Positions 8,679 to 16,130 of a DNA stretch of 37,232 nt are shown in pieces (the stretch's first letter is position 1; each line of letters begins with the position of its first letter). The DNA lies in contig JASLPY010000054.1 of assembly GCA_030744755.1 (NCBI GenBank), positions 1 through 37,232 on the forward strand, written 5' to 3'. A program made the translations under genes and the position numbers. The notes beneath the pieces are model-generated. The model was not told the origin of the DNA, did not search any database, and worked only from the letters and a program-made list of their open reading frames with translations. This DNA is from Kiritimatiellia bacterium. Lineage in GTDB: Bacteria > Verrucomicrobiota > Kiritimatiellia > UBA8416 > JADHWI01.

Positions 8679-8904
8679 CCGGAACACGATTCAGCAGGGG
8701 CAGCCGTGAAGAAGCTGTCATCCTGAGCGAAACGGAGTGTAGCCGAAGGATCTCAAGCACTGGGTGATTCATTAGATCCCTCGACAAGCTCGGGATGACA
8801 TTAACTGGACGGTGACTATAGATTTGGAAACGTCAGCGCGATAACGCTACCGCTTTTGCTGTTCGAGAACGGGACCGTAGACCGTCGCTGCTGAATCGTT
8901 TCGG
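8679..8904. mobile_element. MITE-like element, left copy (226 bp)
   Basis: The element is bounded by terminal inverted repeats CCGGAACACGATTCAGCA (8679-8696) and TGCTGAATCGTTTCGG (8889-8904). Inside is a second inverted pair starting TGTCATCCTGAGCGA (8716) and ending CTCGGGATGACA (8800), a motif widely dispersed in bacterial genomes. A homologous copy in the opposite orientation lies at 35443-35665; similarity extends across the interior, for example ATAGTCACCGTCCA beside GTTCGAG and TCGCTGCTGAATCGTT. It is too short to encode a transposase, hence non-autonomous. The right end lies 13 bp before the larA-like start and may supply its leader. Confidence 0.75.
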
Positions 8905-8917
8905 GGCCGCTCGCGCT

Positions 8918-10195
8918 ATGTTAAAAGAGTTTCCGACATCCTCTGACCTCCCCGAAGGAATTCGGTGTATAGGAACTATAGACCCTCCTTCCCGCATTCC
9001 CGCGTTACAGCCGGCTGATATTCGCGCGGCACTTGCTTCGCCCTGCTGGCCAGACGGCGCTGCGGAGCCGGGGCTGTGCGACCTTGTTAAACCCGGTGAG
9101 TCCGTGTGCTTCGTTATATCCGACTACACGCGTAAGACCGCTACCGATCTTGTTCTGCCGGTTATCCTGCAGGAACTCAAGGACCGCGGATGCAACGTTG
9201 AAGACATGCGTGTCCTTGTCGCTTCCGGTATTCACAGGAAACCGACAGAGGAAGAGCTGCGCCATATCCTGGGCCCGGAAGCATGGCTGGACCTGGGAGA
9301 CAAGGTGGTTCTGCACGATCCGGATGACGAGTCCGCCCTGACCACTGTAGGAACGACAAGGCGGGGGCACACCGTGAGAGTCAACCGGCTGGCGGTGGAG
9401 TCAGACCGCCTCATAGCTATTGGCGCGGCCATTTATCATTACCATGCGGGGTTCGGCGGCGGGCGCAAGTCCCTCGTGCCGGGTATCGCATCGCGGGATA
9501 CCATTGCCCACAATCACAGTCTCACGCTGGACCCTGACGAAGACCGCATTCATCCCATGGTGGGCCCCGGAATACTTGACGGCAATCCTGTCGCGGGGGA
9601 GATGTTGGAAAGCGCACGCCTGTGCGAACCCGATGCAATAGTCAACACCGTGCTCAGCCCGGCGGGCGACCTGGTTGGCGTTTTCTGCGGAGAACTTGAT
9701 ACCGCGCATCGTGCCGCCTGCGGTATGCTGGAAAAGGTCGCGGGGATCGACATTGAGGAAGCGGCCGACATCGTTATTGCCTCTGCTGTGGGCGCACCGA
9801 ACTGGATTCAGAGTCACAAGGCGTTGTACAACGCCTACCGGGCTGTGAAGCAGGACGGTCACATAATACTCGTGGCGCCGTGCCCGGAAGGGATAGGCGA
9901 CGAGCGATTCAGGTACTGGGTCAAAAAGACCGACCTCACAGAGATCTACAGCGAACTGAGATCTTCTCCCGAGGTCAATGGCCAGACAGCCTTGTCGACG
10001 AGAATCCGGGGCAAAATCACTACTCTTGTGACGAGCTTGCCTCCTGACGATACTCGCGATCTTGGCATCAACGTTGCAGACAGTGTGGACGCAGCCCTGT
10101 CTGACGCCCTGGCCGGATTCAGTGCGCGTGGCATACACGAGCCGACCTGCTACCTCATGCCCCGGGCCATGTATACACTTCCATTTCTGCGGTAG
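8918..10195 (+). CDS. larA: LarA-family nickel-pincer racemase/epimerase
   Basis: A 425-residue protein of the LarA (DUF2088) family, which racemises or epimerises 2-hydroxyacids using the nickel-pincer nucleotide cofactor. Visible family residues are Arg72 in SDYTRKT, His106 in VASGIHRKP, His174 and Lys184 in HYHAGFGGGRKS, His200 in IAHNHSL and the later Lys in QSHKALYNAYR. In Lactiplantibacillus LarA the matching Lys184 carries the cofactor and His200 binds nickel. The substrate cannot be told from sequence: lactate is the type case, but many homologues act on other acids. No larB, larC or larE cofactor genes are in the window. The gene begins 13 bp after a repeat element and no good ribosome site is seen, so the start is moderately sure. 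Confidence 0.82.
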   Translation: MLKEFPTSSDLPEGIRCIGTIDPPSRIPALQPADIRAALASPCWPDGAAEPGLCDLVKPGESVCFVISDYTRKTATDLVLPVILQELKDRGCNVEDMRVLVASGIHRKPTEEELRHILGPEAWLDLGDKVVLHDPDDESALTTVGTTRRGHTVRVNRLAVESDRLIAIGAAIYHYHAGFGGGRKSLVPGIASRDTIAHNHSLTLDPDEDRIHPMVGPGILDGNPVAGEMLESARLCEPDAIVNTVLSPAGDLVGVFCGELDTAHRAACGMLEKVAGIDIEEAADIVIASAVGAPNWIQSHKALYNAYRAVKQDGHIILVAPCPEGIGDERFRYWVKKTDLTEIYSELRSSPEVNGQTALSTRIRGKITTLVTSLPPDDTRDLGINVADSVDAALSDALAGFSARGIHEPTCYLMPRAMYTLPFLR

Positions 10196-10242
10196 CGTGT
10201 CCGTTTGCGCAAAGCTCTAAACTGGCACAATGTGTTGTACTC

Positions 10243-10255
10243 GTCCCCAGGGTGT
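10243..10255. repeat. Copy A of a 13-base direct repeat (GTCCCCAGGGTGT)
   Basis: This motif touches the stop codon of the large minus-strand gene ending at 10255. The identical 13 bases recur at 13548-13560, touching the stop of a minus-strand gene remnant. Read on the minus strand, both are a stop codon followed by CACCCTGGGGAC. Confidence 0.6.
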
Positions 10256-13200
10256 TACTCAACTTCCTGCTCTTTCGCTTCGGGCAGCTCGGGCAGTTTC
10301 ATCTCTTCGAACCAGAAGGTCTTGTAGCATCTGATAGCATCGAACCTATGGCCCCAGCGCAGGAAGCCGTTGCATGCCAGAAGGACTTTGCCGTCTTCGA
10401 AGTGCTTGCGACGGTCGTTATCGATGCCGACGCCCCATGGTCTCCCTGAATGGCGTCCGCTGCCCGCGGGGATTGTAGCCCAACCCTTTCGCCTGTTCTT
10501 CAAATGCTCACCGTCGATCCAGACGTCGGTGCCGCCGCCCGCGTTGTAGTGCGAACGTCCGCCGACCAGCAGTCGATAGGCGTAGCCGTCACGCAACGGC
10601 GGCAGTTTGATCTCGGCCCGCATCAGCAGCGCCTCTTTGTCCCAGAAGGTATTCGGTGTGGCGCCACAGCCGCAGAAGTTGCGGTCACCGTCGGCTTTGC
10701 AGTCGCCGATGGGAGCAAGCTTGCCATCGAGGTTGGCGAAAGGCGCGTGTCCGGTCTTCCAACCCGCTGCCTTCGCATTGAAATCCGCGGAGAACCAGTT
10801 TTCCGCGCCGGTGGGCAAGGTCATCTCACGGAAGCGGTGGTTCGGCTCCCAGAGCTTCTTCTCGGGCGGGTCAAACGTGACATACTGCCACTGAATCCTG
10901 TCGCGGGCCGGGCCGTGGAGTTTCCAGTCGTAGTCGTCATGCCCGGCTTTTTTGTAGAGTGCCACCAGCCCGTCAATGGTGCGGCCGGGTTGACGGGAGG
11001 CCAGTTCTGATTCAAGGCCTTTGCGGTTCTTCTCTATATAGGCTGGAATCATGTCGTCCATGATAATCGGCACAAAGGCCTTTTTCAGTTTCGGTCCGAA
11101 TTGCGAAACATCTGCAGCAAAGAAGATCTTCTCATGCGGCAGTGCTTCCTCGGGAAAACGGCTCGGGGCGATGCGGTACAGTTCATCAAATCCACCGGGA
11201 GTGCCGGCGATGGCCGCGGCGATGTTCCCCAGAAGCCCTGGGATATTCCCATTCAAATCCTGCCCGCCAGGTTCCACCAGTTTGCTCGGGAAACCTTTAT
11301 ACGCCTTGGCGAAGGTCTGGATGGCAAACTGCTGGACCTGCGGATCGGCGGTCGGCAGTTTAGCGACGATTCCGCGAAGTGGATTAGATGCTTTGCCACG
11401 CTTGTCGGAGATAACCACTTGACCGATTCTTGGCAGAATCTGCATGTAGAACCGTTTGTCGGCTGCAACCGGGGTGAGCGCGCTCATTGCCGCATTGCGC
11501 AGCCACCAGTCTTCGTGATCCAGCCAGGACAACAGCCGATCGACATGGGGAGCAACCAGTTCGGGACGGGCACGGCCCAAGGCCTTCATCGCTCCATGAG
11601 CTACCCACCAGGATTCGTCGGGATCGTTGATCATCCCGGCGACGAGAGTAAACATCTCATCGGTGACCTGTTCGATCGGCATGGCCCTGCCCTTACTCAT
11701 ACCGATGATGCAGGTGATTCCGGCAAGCCGGCCGCGGGGGTCTTTGGACTTCAGAAGCGGCACTACCAGGTGGGTGCGGCCATGATTGTTGATGGCGCGT
11801 GCCGATGCAGTGCGAATGCCCTGGTCAATGTGATGAGCATACTTCAGTAGTGTCTCATCGCGTACCTCGGCGTCATTGATACGACCGAGTATGGGCATGG
11901 AGGCGTCGGTAACGAGCCGCTCCTTCGAAATATCCTGCCTTTTCCCGGGCCTATATTCGGCTGGAATCAGCGAGTAGAAGACGTCGTCGGCAGCCGTACC
12001 CCAGGGGCGGTTTGGTATCTTGTAGGTCTTGGAGTACTTGGAGGGCGGTGCACCGTACAGCCGCAGCTGTTTGCGGGGAAGCGTGTAGACGAGCGGGATC
12101 CAGTTTCCCCAGCCTCTCCCCCCCTTGGCTGTGTCCTCGTAACTGACATTCCAGCCGCTGACCCAGCCGAACACACCATCGTGGGTACGGGCAAGTTCGT
12201 ACATCCAGCGGCGCCCGTCCATAAAGGTGCGGTACTGAAGAGGGCGTTTGTCCTTTACCAGCCCCATTGACTGGCCACGCCAAAGCTCACCGATACCCCC
12301 GCCGGTATGCCCGTGAAACAGCCAGGAGGTGGAGTAGAACCCCTTGGTGGCGTTGATGTCACGGGCTTTGGCGTACACCGATTTCTCCCCGTCGGGGTGC
12401 AAATTCGCCGCTGCAGCCATGGCTATGGCCAGCCCGGTGGTCCTGCCGTTGTCAGCCATGCCGCCTTCGGGGAGGCCGTCACCATAGGCGACATTGCCGC
12501 GTCCTGAGAAGCGGTAGAATTGAAGCAGCGAGCTCTGCAACGTGTGCTCGTCCACCTTGACACCGCACTCTTTGGCAAGGAGCAGGAAAGCCACGCAATG
12601 CACACCGGCGGCATTCATGTGCCCGCCGCCCATATAACTGTAATTCGCTGCGCCGCGGCCCATCCAGGAACCGTTGTAGATGGTCCGCTTGAGATAATCT
12701 GCGAGCTTCTCGATGACCGGCAGGATCGATTTGTCGCCGGTGCGGAGGTAATACTCACACAGCGCCGGACCGTTGTAACCGGCAAACCAGGGGTAGGTTT
12801 TGATCTCTTCCGCGTCTTTGTGTTTCTCAACCAGTTGCCTGACCCACTTGCGGGCAACCGCCAGGTCTTTCTCTTCACCGGTAGAGAGCATGAACAGCAG
12901 AGCCCCATCCAGCCCGATACCGATCGACTCTTTGTTCTCCGCCAGGAAGTCGGCGAAATTGCGAATGATCTTGTCAGATTTCTTGCAGTTCAACGGCCAG
13001 GTCTTGCTGTAGGGGCCGAGCGCCGGAATCTTGACGATAACGTCTTGCGCGGCCGCGTTCGCATCATCCTTGACCCTCATCTTCAGGACGCCGTCTTTCG
13101 CCTCAGCATCCGTAATCATGTTACCCAGAAGAACGCGCGGGTCTTCGTCCCTGAGCGTCTGACCATTGATGCTCTCAATGATCTGCCCCTTCTTGAGCTT

Positions 13201-13449
13201 ACCGCAGGCCTCCGCCGGGGAGCCCGATTCGATGTTGGTGATGAACATCGTAAAGTTGGGCTTCCGCAGATCCAACCCGATACCGACCGGCCCAAACCGC
13301 TTAAGCGCGTAGCGGGGCGCGTTCGGGTCGGGGTACATATGGAACTGTGGTGTCCCCTTGTAATAGCCGTCCGCCGCCATCAGGCCAGAAGCCATCAACA
13401 TGGCCGGCAGCATTGTTTTCAACAAGTTTTGTCCATATCGTCTGATCAT
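10255..13449 (-). CDS. Large secreted PDZ / toroid / HEAT-type protein, resembling DUF6288 proteins
   Basis: A 1064-residue exported protein of unknown function. A signal peptide (about 1-26, KTMLPAMLMASGLMAADG) precedes a PDZ-like domain (about 45-125: VGIGLDLRKP, SPAEACGKLKKGQIIESING). Next is a long helical region with regularly spaced motifs such as YPWFAGYNGPALCEYYL, SYMGGGHMNAAGVH and LPEGGMADNGRTTGLAIA, suggesting an alpha/alpha-toroid (about 150-480). HEAT-like helices follow (about 550-720: HGAMKALGRARPELVAPHVD, WWLRNAAMSALTPVA), then a C-terminal beta-rich domain (about 885-1050: YRLLVGGRSHYNAGGGTDVW). From memory this resembles DUF6288 proteins of PVC bacteria; a role on a polysaccharide or surface target is only a guess. 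AGGAAAGAGAGA before ATG 13449 supports the start. It is convergent with larA. Confidence 0.7.
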   Translation of the reverse strand: MIRRYGQNLLKTMLPAMLMASGLMAADGYYKGTPQFHMYPDPNAPRYALKRFGPVGIGLDLRKPNFTMFITNIESGSPAEACGKLKKGQIIESINGQTLRDEDPRVLLGNMITDAEAKDGVLKMRVKDDANAAAQDVIVKIPALGPYSKTWPLNCKKSDKIIRNFADFLAENKESIGIGLDGALLFMLSTGEEKDLAVARKWVRQLVEKHKDAEEIKTYPWFAGYNGPALCEYYLRTGDKSILPVIEKLADYLKRTIYNGSWMGRGAANYSYMGGGHMNAAGVHCVAFLLLAKECGVKVDEHTLQSSLLQFYRFSGRGNVAYGDGLPEGGMADNGRTTGLAIAMAAAANLHPDGEKSVYAKARDINATKGFYSTSWLFHGHTGGGIGELWRGQSMGLVKDKRPLQYRTFMDGRRWMYELARTHDGVFGWVSGWNVSYEDTAKGGRGWGNWIPLVYTLPRKQLRLYGAPPSKYSKTYKIPNRPWGTAADDVFYSLIPAEYRPGKRQDISKERLVTDASMPILGRINDAEVRDETLLKYAHHIDQGIRTASARAINNHGRTHLVVPLLKSKDPRGRLAGITCIIGMSKGRAMPIEQVTDEMFTLVAGMINDPDESWWVAHGAMKALGRARPELVAPHVDRLLSWLDHEDWWLRNAAMSALTPVAADKRFYMQILPRIGQVVISDKRGKASNPLRGIVAKLPTADPQVQQFAIQTFAKAYKGFPSKLVEPGGQDLNGNIPGLLGNIAAAIAGTPGGFDELYRIAPSRFPEEALPHEKIFFAADVSQFGPKLKKAFVPIIMDDMIPAYIEKNRKGLESELASRQPGRTIDGLVALYKKAGHDDYDWKLHGPARDRIQWQYVTFDPPEKKLWEPNHRFREMTLPTGAENWFSADFNAKAAGWKTGHAPFANLDGKLAPIGDCKADGDRNFCGCGATPNTFWDKEALLMRAEIKLPPLRDGYAYRLLVGGRSHYNAGGGTDVWIDGEHLKNRRKGWATIPAGSGRHSGRPWGVGIDNDRRKHFEDGKVLLACNGFLRWGHRFDAIRCYKTFWFEEMKLPELPEAKEQEVE

Positions 13450-13481
13450 TCTCTCTTTCCTTTCCTAGCCCCCTGCATCGT

Positions 13482-13497
13482 GGCCGCCTAGGCGGCC
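13482..13497. repeat. Perfect 16-base palindrome upstream of the large minus-strand gene
   Basis: GGCCGCCTAGGCGGCC is self-complementary and lies 33-48 bases upstream of ATG 13449. It could be an operator, a REP-like unit or a hairpin in the leader. There is no T-tract, so it is not a terminator. Confidence 0.5.
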
Positions 13498-13547
13498 CAA
13501 ACCGGCCACCCTGATAACGTTCTACGTTGCAAGAATCTTCCGGACCT

Positions 13548-13560
13548 GTCCCCAGGGTGT
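13548..13560. repeat. Copy B of the 13-base direct repeat (GTCCCCAGGGTGT)
   Basis: Identical to 10243-10255 and in the same orientation; it abuts the stop codon of the remnant reading frame at 13560-13562. Confidence 0.6.
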
Positions 13561-13802
13561 CAAGGCTCCTTCACTTCGATCCAGTCGATTGTCTCGACTC
13601 CTCGGAATCCTGCACAAGCAAAAAACAGTAGCACTGGCTACCACTTTCAACAACTGATCTTGTGCGGCAACATTCCTGATCATTTGCGACAGATGCGGCA
13701 CCGGAATTTACAACCGTTCCCAAAGCCGGGAATGCGCAGGAAAAACCAGAAGCAACGCGTTGGTCCCCAAGGGTTGTGCCAGGTATAGCGGAGCGTCAAC
13801 AG
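13560..13802 (-). pseudogene. Decayed C-terminal gene remnant
   Basis: The minus strand retains protein-like fragments in one direction, broken by stops. One reads LRYTWHNPWGP (from about 13795) and stops near 13682. A second, in another stretch, reads AGFRGVETIDWIEVKEP and ends at a stop at 13560-13562. The second looks like an authentic protein C-terminus. The family is not identified; the Trp-His-Asn piece faintly recalls carbohydrate-active or esterase tails, which is weak. It lies directly upstream of the large minus-strand gene. Confidence 0.35.
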
Positions 13803-13820
13803 GAGCGGTTTTCCAGTCTA

Positions 13821-13842
13821 TATCGTTGAGCGGTCAACGATA
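13821..13842. repeat. Perfect 9-bp hairpin (TATCGTTGA / TCAACGATA)
   Basis: TATCGTTGA, GCGG loop, TCAACGATA forms a perfect inverted repeat. It is not followed by a T-run on either strand and sits 246 bp before vapB. Function unknown. Between 13843 and 14024 I see no gene or other signal. Confidence 0.5.
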
Positions 13843-14024
13843 GGTACTGCTCCGTCTAGCCAATGGCACTGGATTGCGGCGCGACGACTTAAAGGGAAGG
13901 AGGGATACAGCGAAAAGTGTTGGCTCATGAGGTGGGGATGCACAAACTTAACAGAGCGCTTATCCAAGTGCCATTCCGACCTGGCCCCGACTCTCCGTAC
14001 ATACAAGCTCAACGCTCTTGCCAC

Positions 14025-14053
14025 TTGACGGCTTGACGCACATGGTATATATT
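14025..14053 (+). promoter_or_regulatory. Probable sigma-70 promoter of vapBC
   Basis: TTGACG (14025-14030), a 17-base spacer and TATATT (14048-14053) closely match sigma-70 boxes and lie 35 bp before the vapB start. A ribosome site (GGAAGGAGTG) follows. VapBC complexes commonly autorepress, so the AT-rich stretch 14046-14070 is a likely operator region (inference). Confidence 0.65.
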
Positions 14054-14087
14054 TTCGGGTAGATACTAGATAAGGAAGGAGTGCCCG

Positions 14088-14309
14088 ATGATAACCGCCA
14101 AAGTATTCGAGTCCGGTCGGAGTCAGGCCGTCAGGCTGCCGAAGCGCTACCGCTTCCATTCCCGGGAAGTCAACGTCCAGCCGACGCCGGACGGACTGCT
14201 TCTGACGGAGAAGGAGCCGTGGGAGCTATTTGACGAGGGCGTTAGCGACCTCCCGGACGACTTCCTGGCCGAACGCAAGCAACCACCCCTGGAAGACCGG
14301 GGGTTCTGA
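14088..14309 (+). CDS. vapB: VapB-type antitoxin (AbrB/SpoVT fold)
   Basis: A 73-residue antitoxin. The N-terminal swapped-hairpin DNA-binding domain is seen in ITAKVFESGRSQAVRLPKRY, the usual VapB signature with S-R-S-Q-A-V-R-L-P. The acidic C-terminus (ELFDEGVSDLPDDF, then RKQPPLEDRGF) is the part expected to wrap around and neutralise the PIN toxin. GGAAGGAGTG lies at the right distance before ATG 14088, and a strong promoter sits just upstream. The toxin gene follows after two bases, the standard antitoxin-first order. Confidence 0.92.
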   Translation: MITAKVFESGRSQAVRLPKRYRFHSREVNVQPTPDGLLLTEKEPWELFDEGVSDLPDDFLAERKQPPLEDRGF

Positions 14310-14311
14310 GT

Positions 14312-14767
14312 ATGGCCCGGAGCATCTACATGCTTGATACGGACATCCTCGTTTTCATGATCCGGGGCTTGAAGTTCACTGACCATTCAGCGCCCCGTTA
14401 CGTAAAGGCCAGCCGTATTCGCCGCCGTATTCAGCGTCGTCTGCGGGCGGGTGCTTCGGTAGGCGTATCCATGGTCACCGTGTGTGAACTCGAGTACGGC
14501 GCAGGGAGGTCGGCCCATCCGGAAAAGGAACGTCGGGCTGTGTCCAAGATCCTGGCGCCCTTCTCCCTGCTGGAGTGCGATGCCGTGCGCGTACCGCGCC
14601 ACTATGGCGAAGTACGCTGCATGCTCGAGAAAGCTGGAGCCACCATCGGCGCCATGGATTTGATGATCGCCGCACATGCCCGTGCACAAGGTGCAACCCT
14701 GGTGACAAACAACGTCAAGGAATTCAAGCGGGTCGAAGGGCTGAAGGTCGAGAACTGGGCAGAGTAG
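14312..14767 (+). CDS. vapC: VapC-type PIN-domain ribonuclease toxin
   Basis: A 151-residue PIN-domain endoribonuclease toxin. Metal-binding acidic residues are visible: Asp9 (and Asp11) in YMLDTDILVF, Glu59 in VSMVTVCELEYGAG, Asp116 in IGAMDLMIAAHA, with the terminal VTNNVKEFKRV motif where Asn133/134 and Glu137 occupy the region of the fourth acidic position. VapC toxins usually cleave tRNA or rRNA; the target cannot be predicted here. All core residues are present, so it should be active. It starts two bases after the vapB stop with no ribosome site of its own, implying coupled translation. Confidence 0.92.
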   Translation: MARSIYMLDTDILVFMIRGLKFTDHSAPRYVKASRIRRRIQRRLRAGASVGVSMVTVCELEYGAGRSAHPEKERRAVSKILAPFSLLECDAVRVPRHYGEVRCMLEKAGATIGAMDLMIAAHARAQGATLVTNNVKEFKRVEGLKVENWAE

Positions 14768-14829
14768 CACAGCCGCTCCTGCGCGGAACGCCCCCATTCT
14801 GTTAAGCTGAGCCCGCCGAGAATCAAGCT

Positions 14830-15618
14830 ATGAAAAGGCCGCCTCAGTTTCTACCGCCAGCCAGGCGCGGGCACCGGGCGCCGAAGCACGTGCTCCTGCT
14901 GCTGGGGTGGTATGCCCCGCAGACGGAAGCATGCATTGTCAGCCACGCGCGCAAGGCCAACTGGTCCCTTGAGCACCATGCCGTGCGGACCGGCCTGGCC
15001 GGGGGCTCACCTGAACTTGACGGAATTCTCTGTATCCTTGGGGGATGGGAAAGCCGCCCCGAGCTTACCGAGTTTGTGAGGCAGGCGGGCGTGCCGACGG
15101 TCGACATGCACGCCGACGAGGCCGTGACCGTGCCGGCCGGACGCGTGCTGATGGACAACGTGGCGATGGGAGGATTGGCGGCTGATCACTTCATCGAGCG
15201 CCTCATGGAGGGCGAACCGATACCGCCAGACCCGATTCTGATTCCGCCGCTTGGCGTCACGACCCGCCGCAGCACAGACATTCTGGCTGTCGCCGACCCA
15301 CGTGTGGCAACGGCACTGAGCTACATTCGTCAACACTTTGCCGATGACGTCGTCGACTCCACGAACGTCGCGGATACCTGCGGCGTGCCCCCGCGAACCC
15401 TGGCGCGACTCTTCCACCAGCATCTTGGTCGGAGCATAGCCGGGGAACTTCGCCAGGTCCGGCTCCATCACGCCCGCCAATTGCTGTCGACAACGGACTT
15501 CACCGCGTCCGAGATTGCCCACCAGTGCGGCTTCTCAAACCTGCTCCATTTCCGCCGCAACCTTGAGCGCCAGACCGGCGAAAAGCCCCGCCAATGGCGC
15601 CGCTCACACGCGCCATGA
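14830..15618 (+). CDS. XylR-type AraC-family regulator with a shortened ligand-binding domain
   Basis: A 262-residue regulator. The C-terminus (about 155-258) is a two-helix-turn-helix AraC DNA-binding domain: VADTCGVPPRTLARLFHQHL and ASEIAHQCGFSNLLHFRRNL, ending in GEKPRQWRR. The N-terminus resembles the LacI-like sugar-binding domain of XylR regulators, from HVLLLLGWY to DNVAMGGLAADHFIER. It then passes directly at about residue 124 (position 15199) into LMEGEPIPPDPILIPPLGV, which belongs at the far end of that domain. About 110-130 residues normally between these parts are missing without a frameshift. Typical family length is near 380-400. The protein probably binds DNA but may not sense sugar normally. 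No sugar-utilisation operon adjoins it. Confidence 0.75.
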   Translation: MKRPPQFLPPARRGHRAPKHVLLLLGWYAPQTEACIVSHARKANWSLEHHAVRTGLAGGSPELDGILCILGGWESRPELTEFVRQAGVPTVDMHADEAVTVPAGRVLMDNVAMGGLAADHFIERLMEGEPIPPDPILIPPLGVTTRRSTDILAVADPRVATALSYIRQHFADDVVDSTNVADTCGVPPRTLARLFHQHLGRSIAGELRQVRLHHARQLLSTTDFTASEIAHQCGFSNLLHFRRNLERQTGEKPRQWRRSHAP

Positions 15619-15777
15619 AGAGTGCATCTCCTGCCCATAGTCCGATAAAGAGCAAGTAAGTTGGCAGCAGACGGCTTCCGCATTGCGCGCTTCCAACGGG
15701 GCTCTATGCGAGATGTTTAAAGGAGCAGTCCCTACAATGGGCATGCCGATTCTTCTGCTCGTGGAACGGTCTTGAGC
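15619..15777. other. Intergenic spacer after the regulator gene
   Basis: No gene recognised. A short frame beginning near 15739 (MGMPILLLVERS) stops early and may belong to the decayed gene that follows. Confidence 0.3.
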
Positions 15778-16004
15778 CCATTCCACGGGCCTTTTCCGCT
15801 CGCCGCGTGTGCACTGTTGAAGCAAGCGGTGGCCAAACTGGAATCCGAGCGTGCGAAACACGCTAATCCTTCATCTACCTGGATACCTACAGCCCCGATG
15901 TGGATTACGCGGCCATGAAGCCGGTCAACGAGATCGCCGTCGCCCTCCGGGCTTCTTTCGCCGAGGTCCAAACCGACAACTGTAAACGATGTCCTGGCAT
16001 TTGA
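15778..16004 (+). pseudogene. Frameshifted gene remnant, family not recognised
   Basis: Two adjoining protein-like stretches lie in different frames. One reads PFHGPFPLAACALLKQAVAK and continues LESERAKHAN. The other, from 15876, reads YLDTYSPDVDYAAMKPVNEI, continues with an amphipathic stretch (AVALRASFAEVQ) and stops at 16002-16004. Together they look like the end of one gene broken by at least one frameshift near 15870. I do not recognise the family. Confidence 0.35.
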
Positions 16005-16006
16005 CA

Positions 16007-16033
16007 CCTAGCGCCTAGCCCCTGCAATTTGCG
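16007..16033. repeat. Decayed partial copy of the heptad/hairpin element
   Basis: CCTAGCGCCTAGCCCC followed by TGCAATTTGCG matches part of 7066-7097, with one seven-base unit (TAACCAC) missing and a few substitutions. It directly follows TTGACA at 16001-16006 and so could also act as a promoter spacer for the large downstream gene. Confidence 0.5.
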
Positions 16034-16084
16034 TAACAACGCAGCAGCTCAGGTGACACTGTCTTTCTCCGAGACCGGTGTCTG

Positions 16085-16093
16085 TGTTAGAAT
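16085..16093 (+). promoter_or_regulatory. Possible extended -10 promoter of the lamin-tail/CotH gene
   Basis: TGTTAGAAT fits an extended -10 element (TGn plus TAGAAT). No good -35 is present. Predicted transcription would begin near 16100, leaving about 30 bases before the GTG start at 16131. Confidence 0.4.
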
Positions 16094-16130
16094 AGTGCTA
16101 ATGGAGAATATTTTCATCGGAAGGCGAGAT

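Noticed and set aside
9401..10138. 245-codon minus-strand frame opposite larA
   Set aside because: The + strand carries the conserved LarA catalytic residues; the antisense product is featureless.
11101..11850. 249-codon + strand frame inside the same gene
   Set aside because: Shadow frame with no domain signal and no ribosome site.
12520..13491. 323-codon open frame on the + strand opposite the large secreted protein gene
   Set aside because: Antisense to a gene with a signal peptide, ribosome site and domain motifs; its translation lacks recognisable motifs. Long antisense frames are expected in G+C-rich DNA.
13821..13842. Intrinsic terminator
   Set aside because: Perfect stem but no T-tract on either strand and no gene end close by.
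13843..14024. Searched for a tRNA or small RNA gene before vapB
   Set aside because: No cloverleaf, T-loop motif or terminator was recognised.
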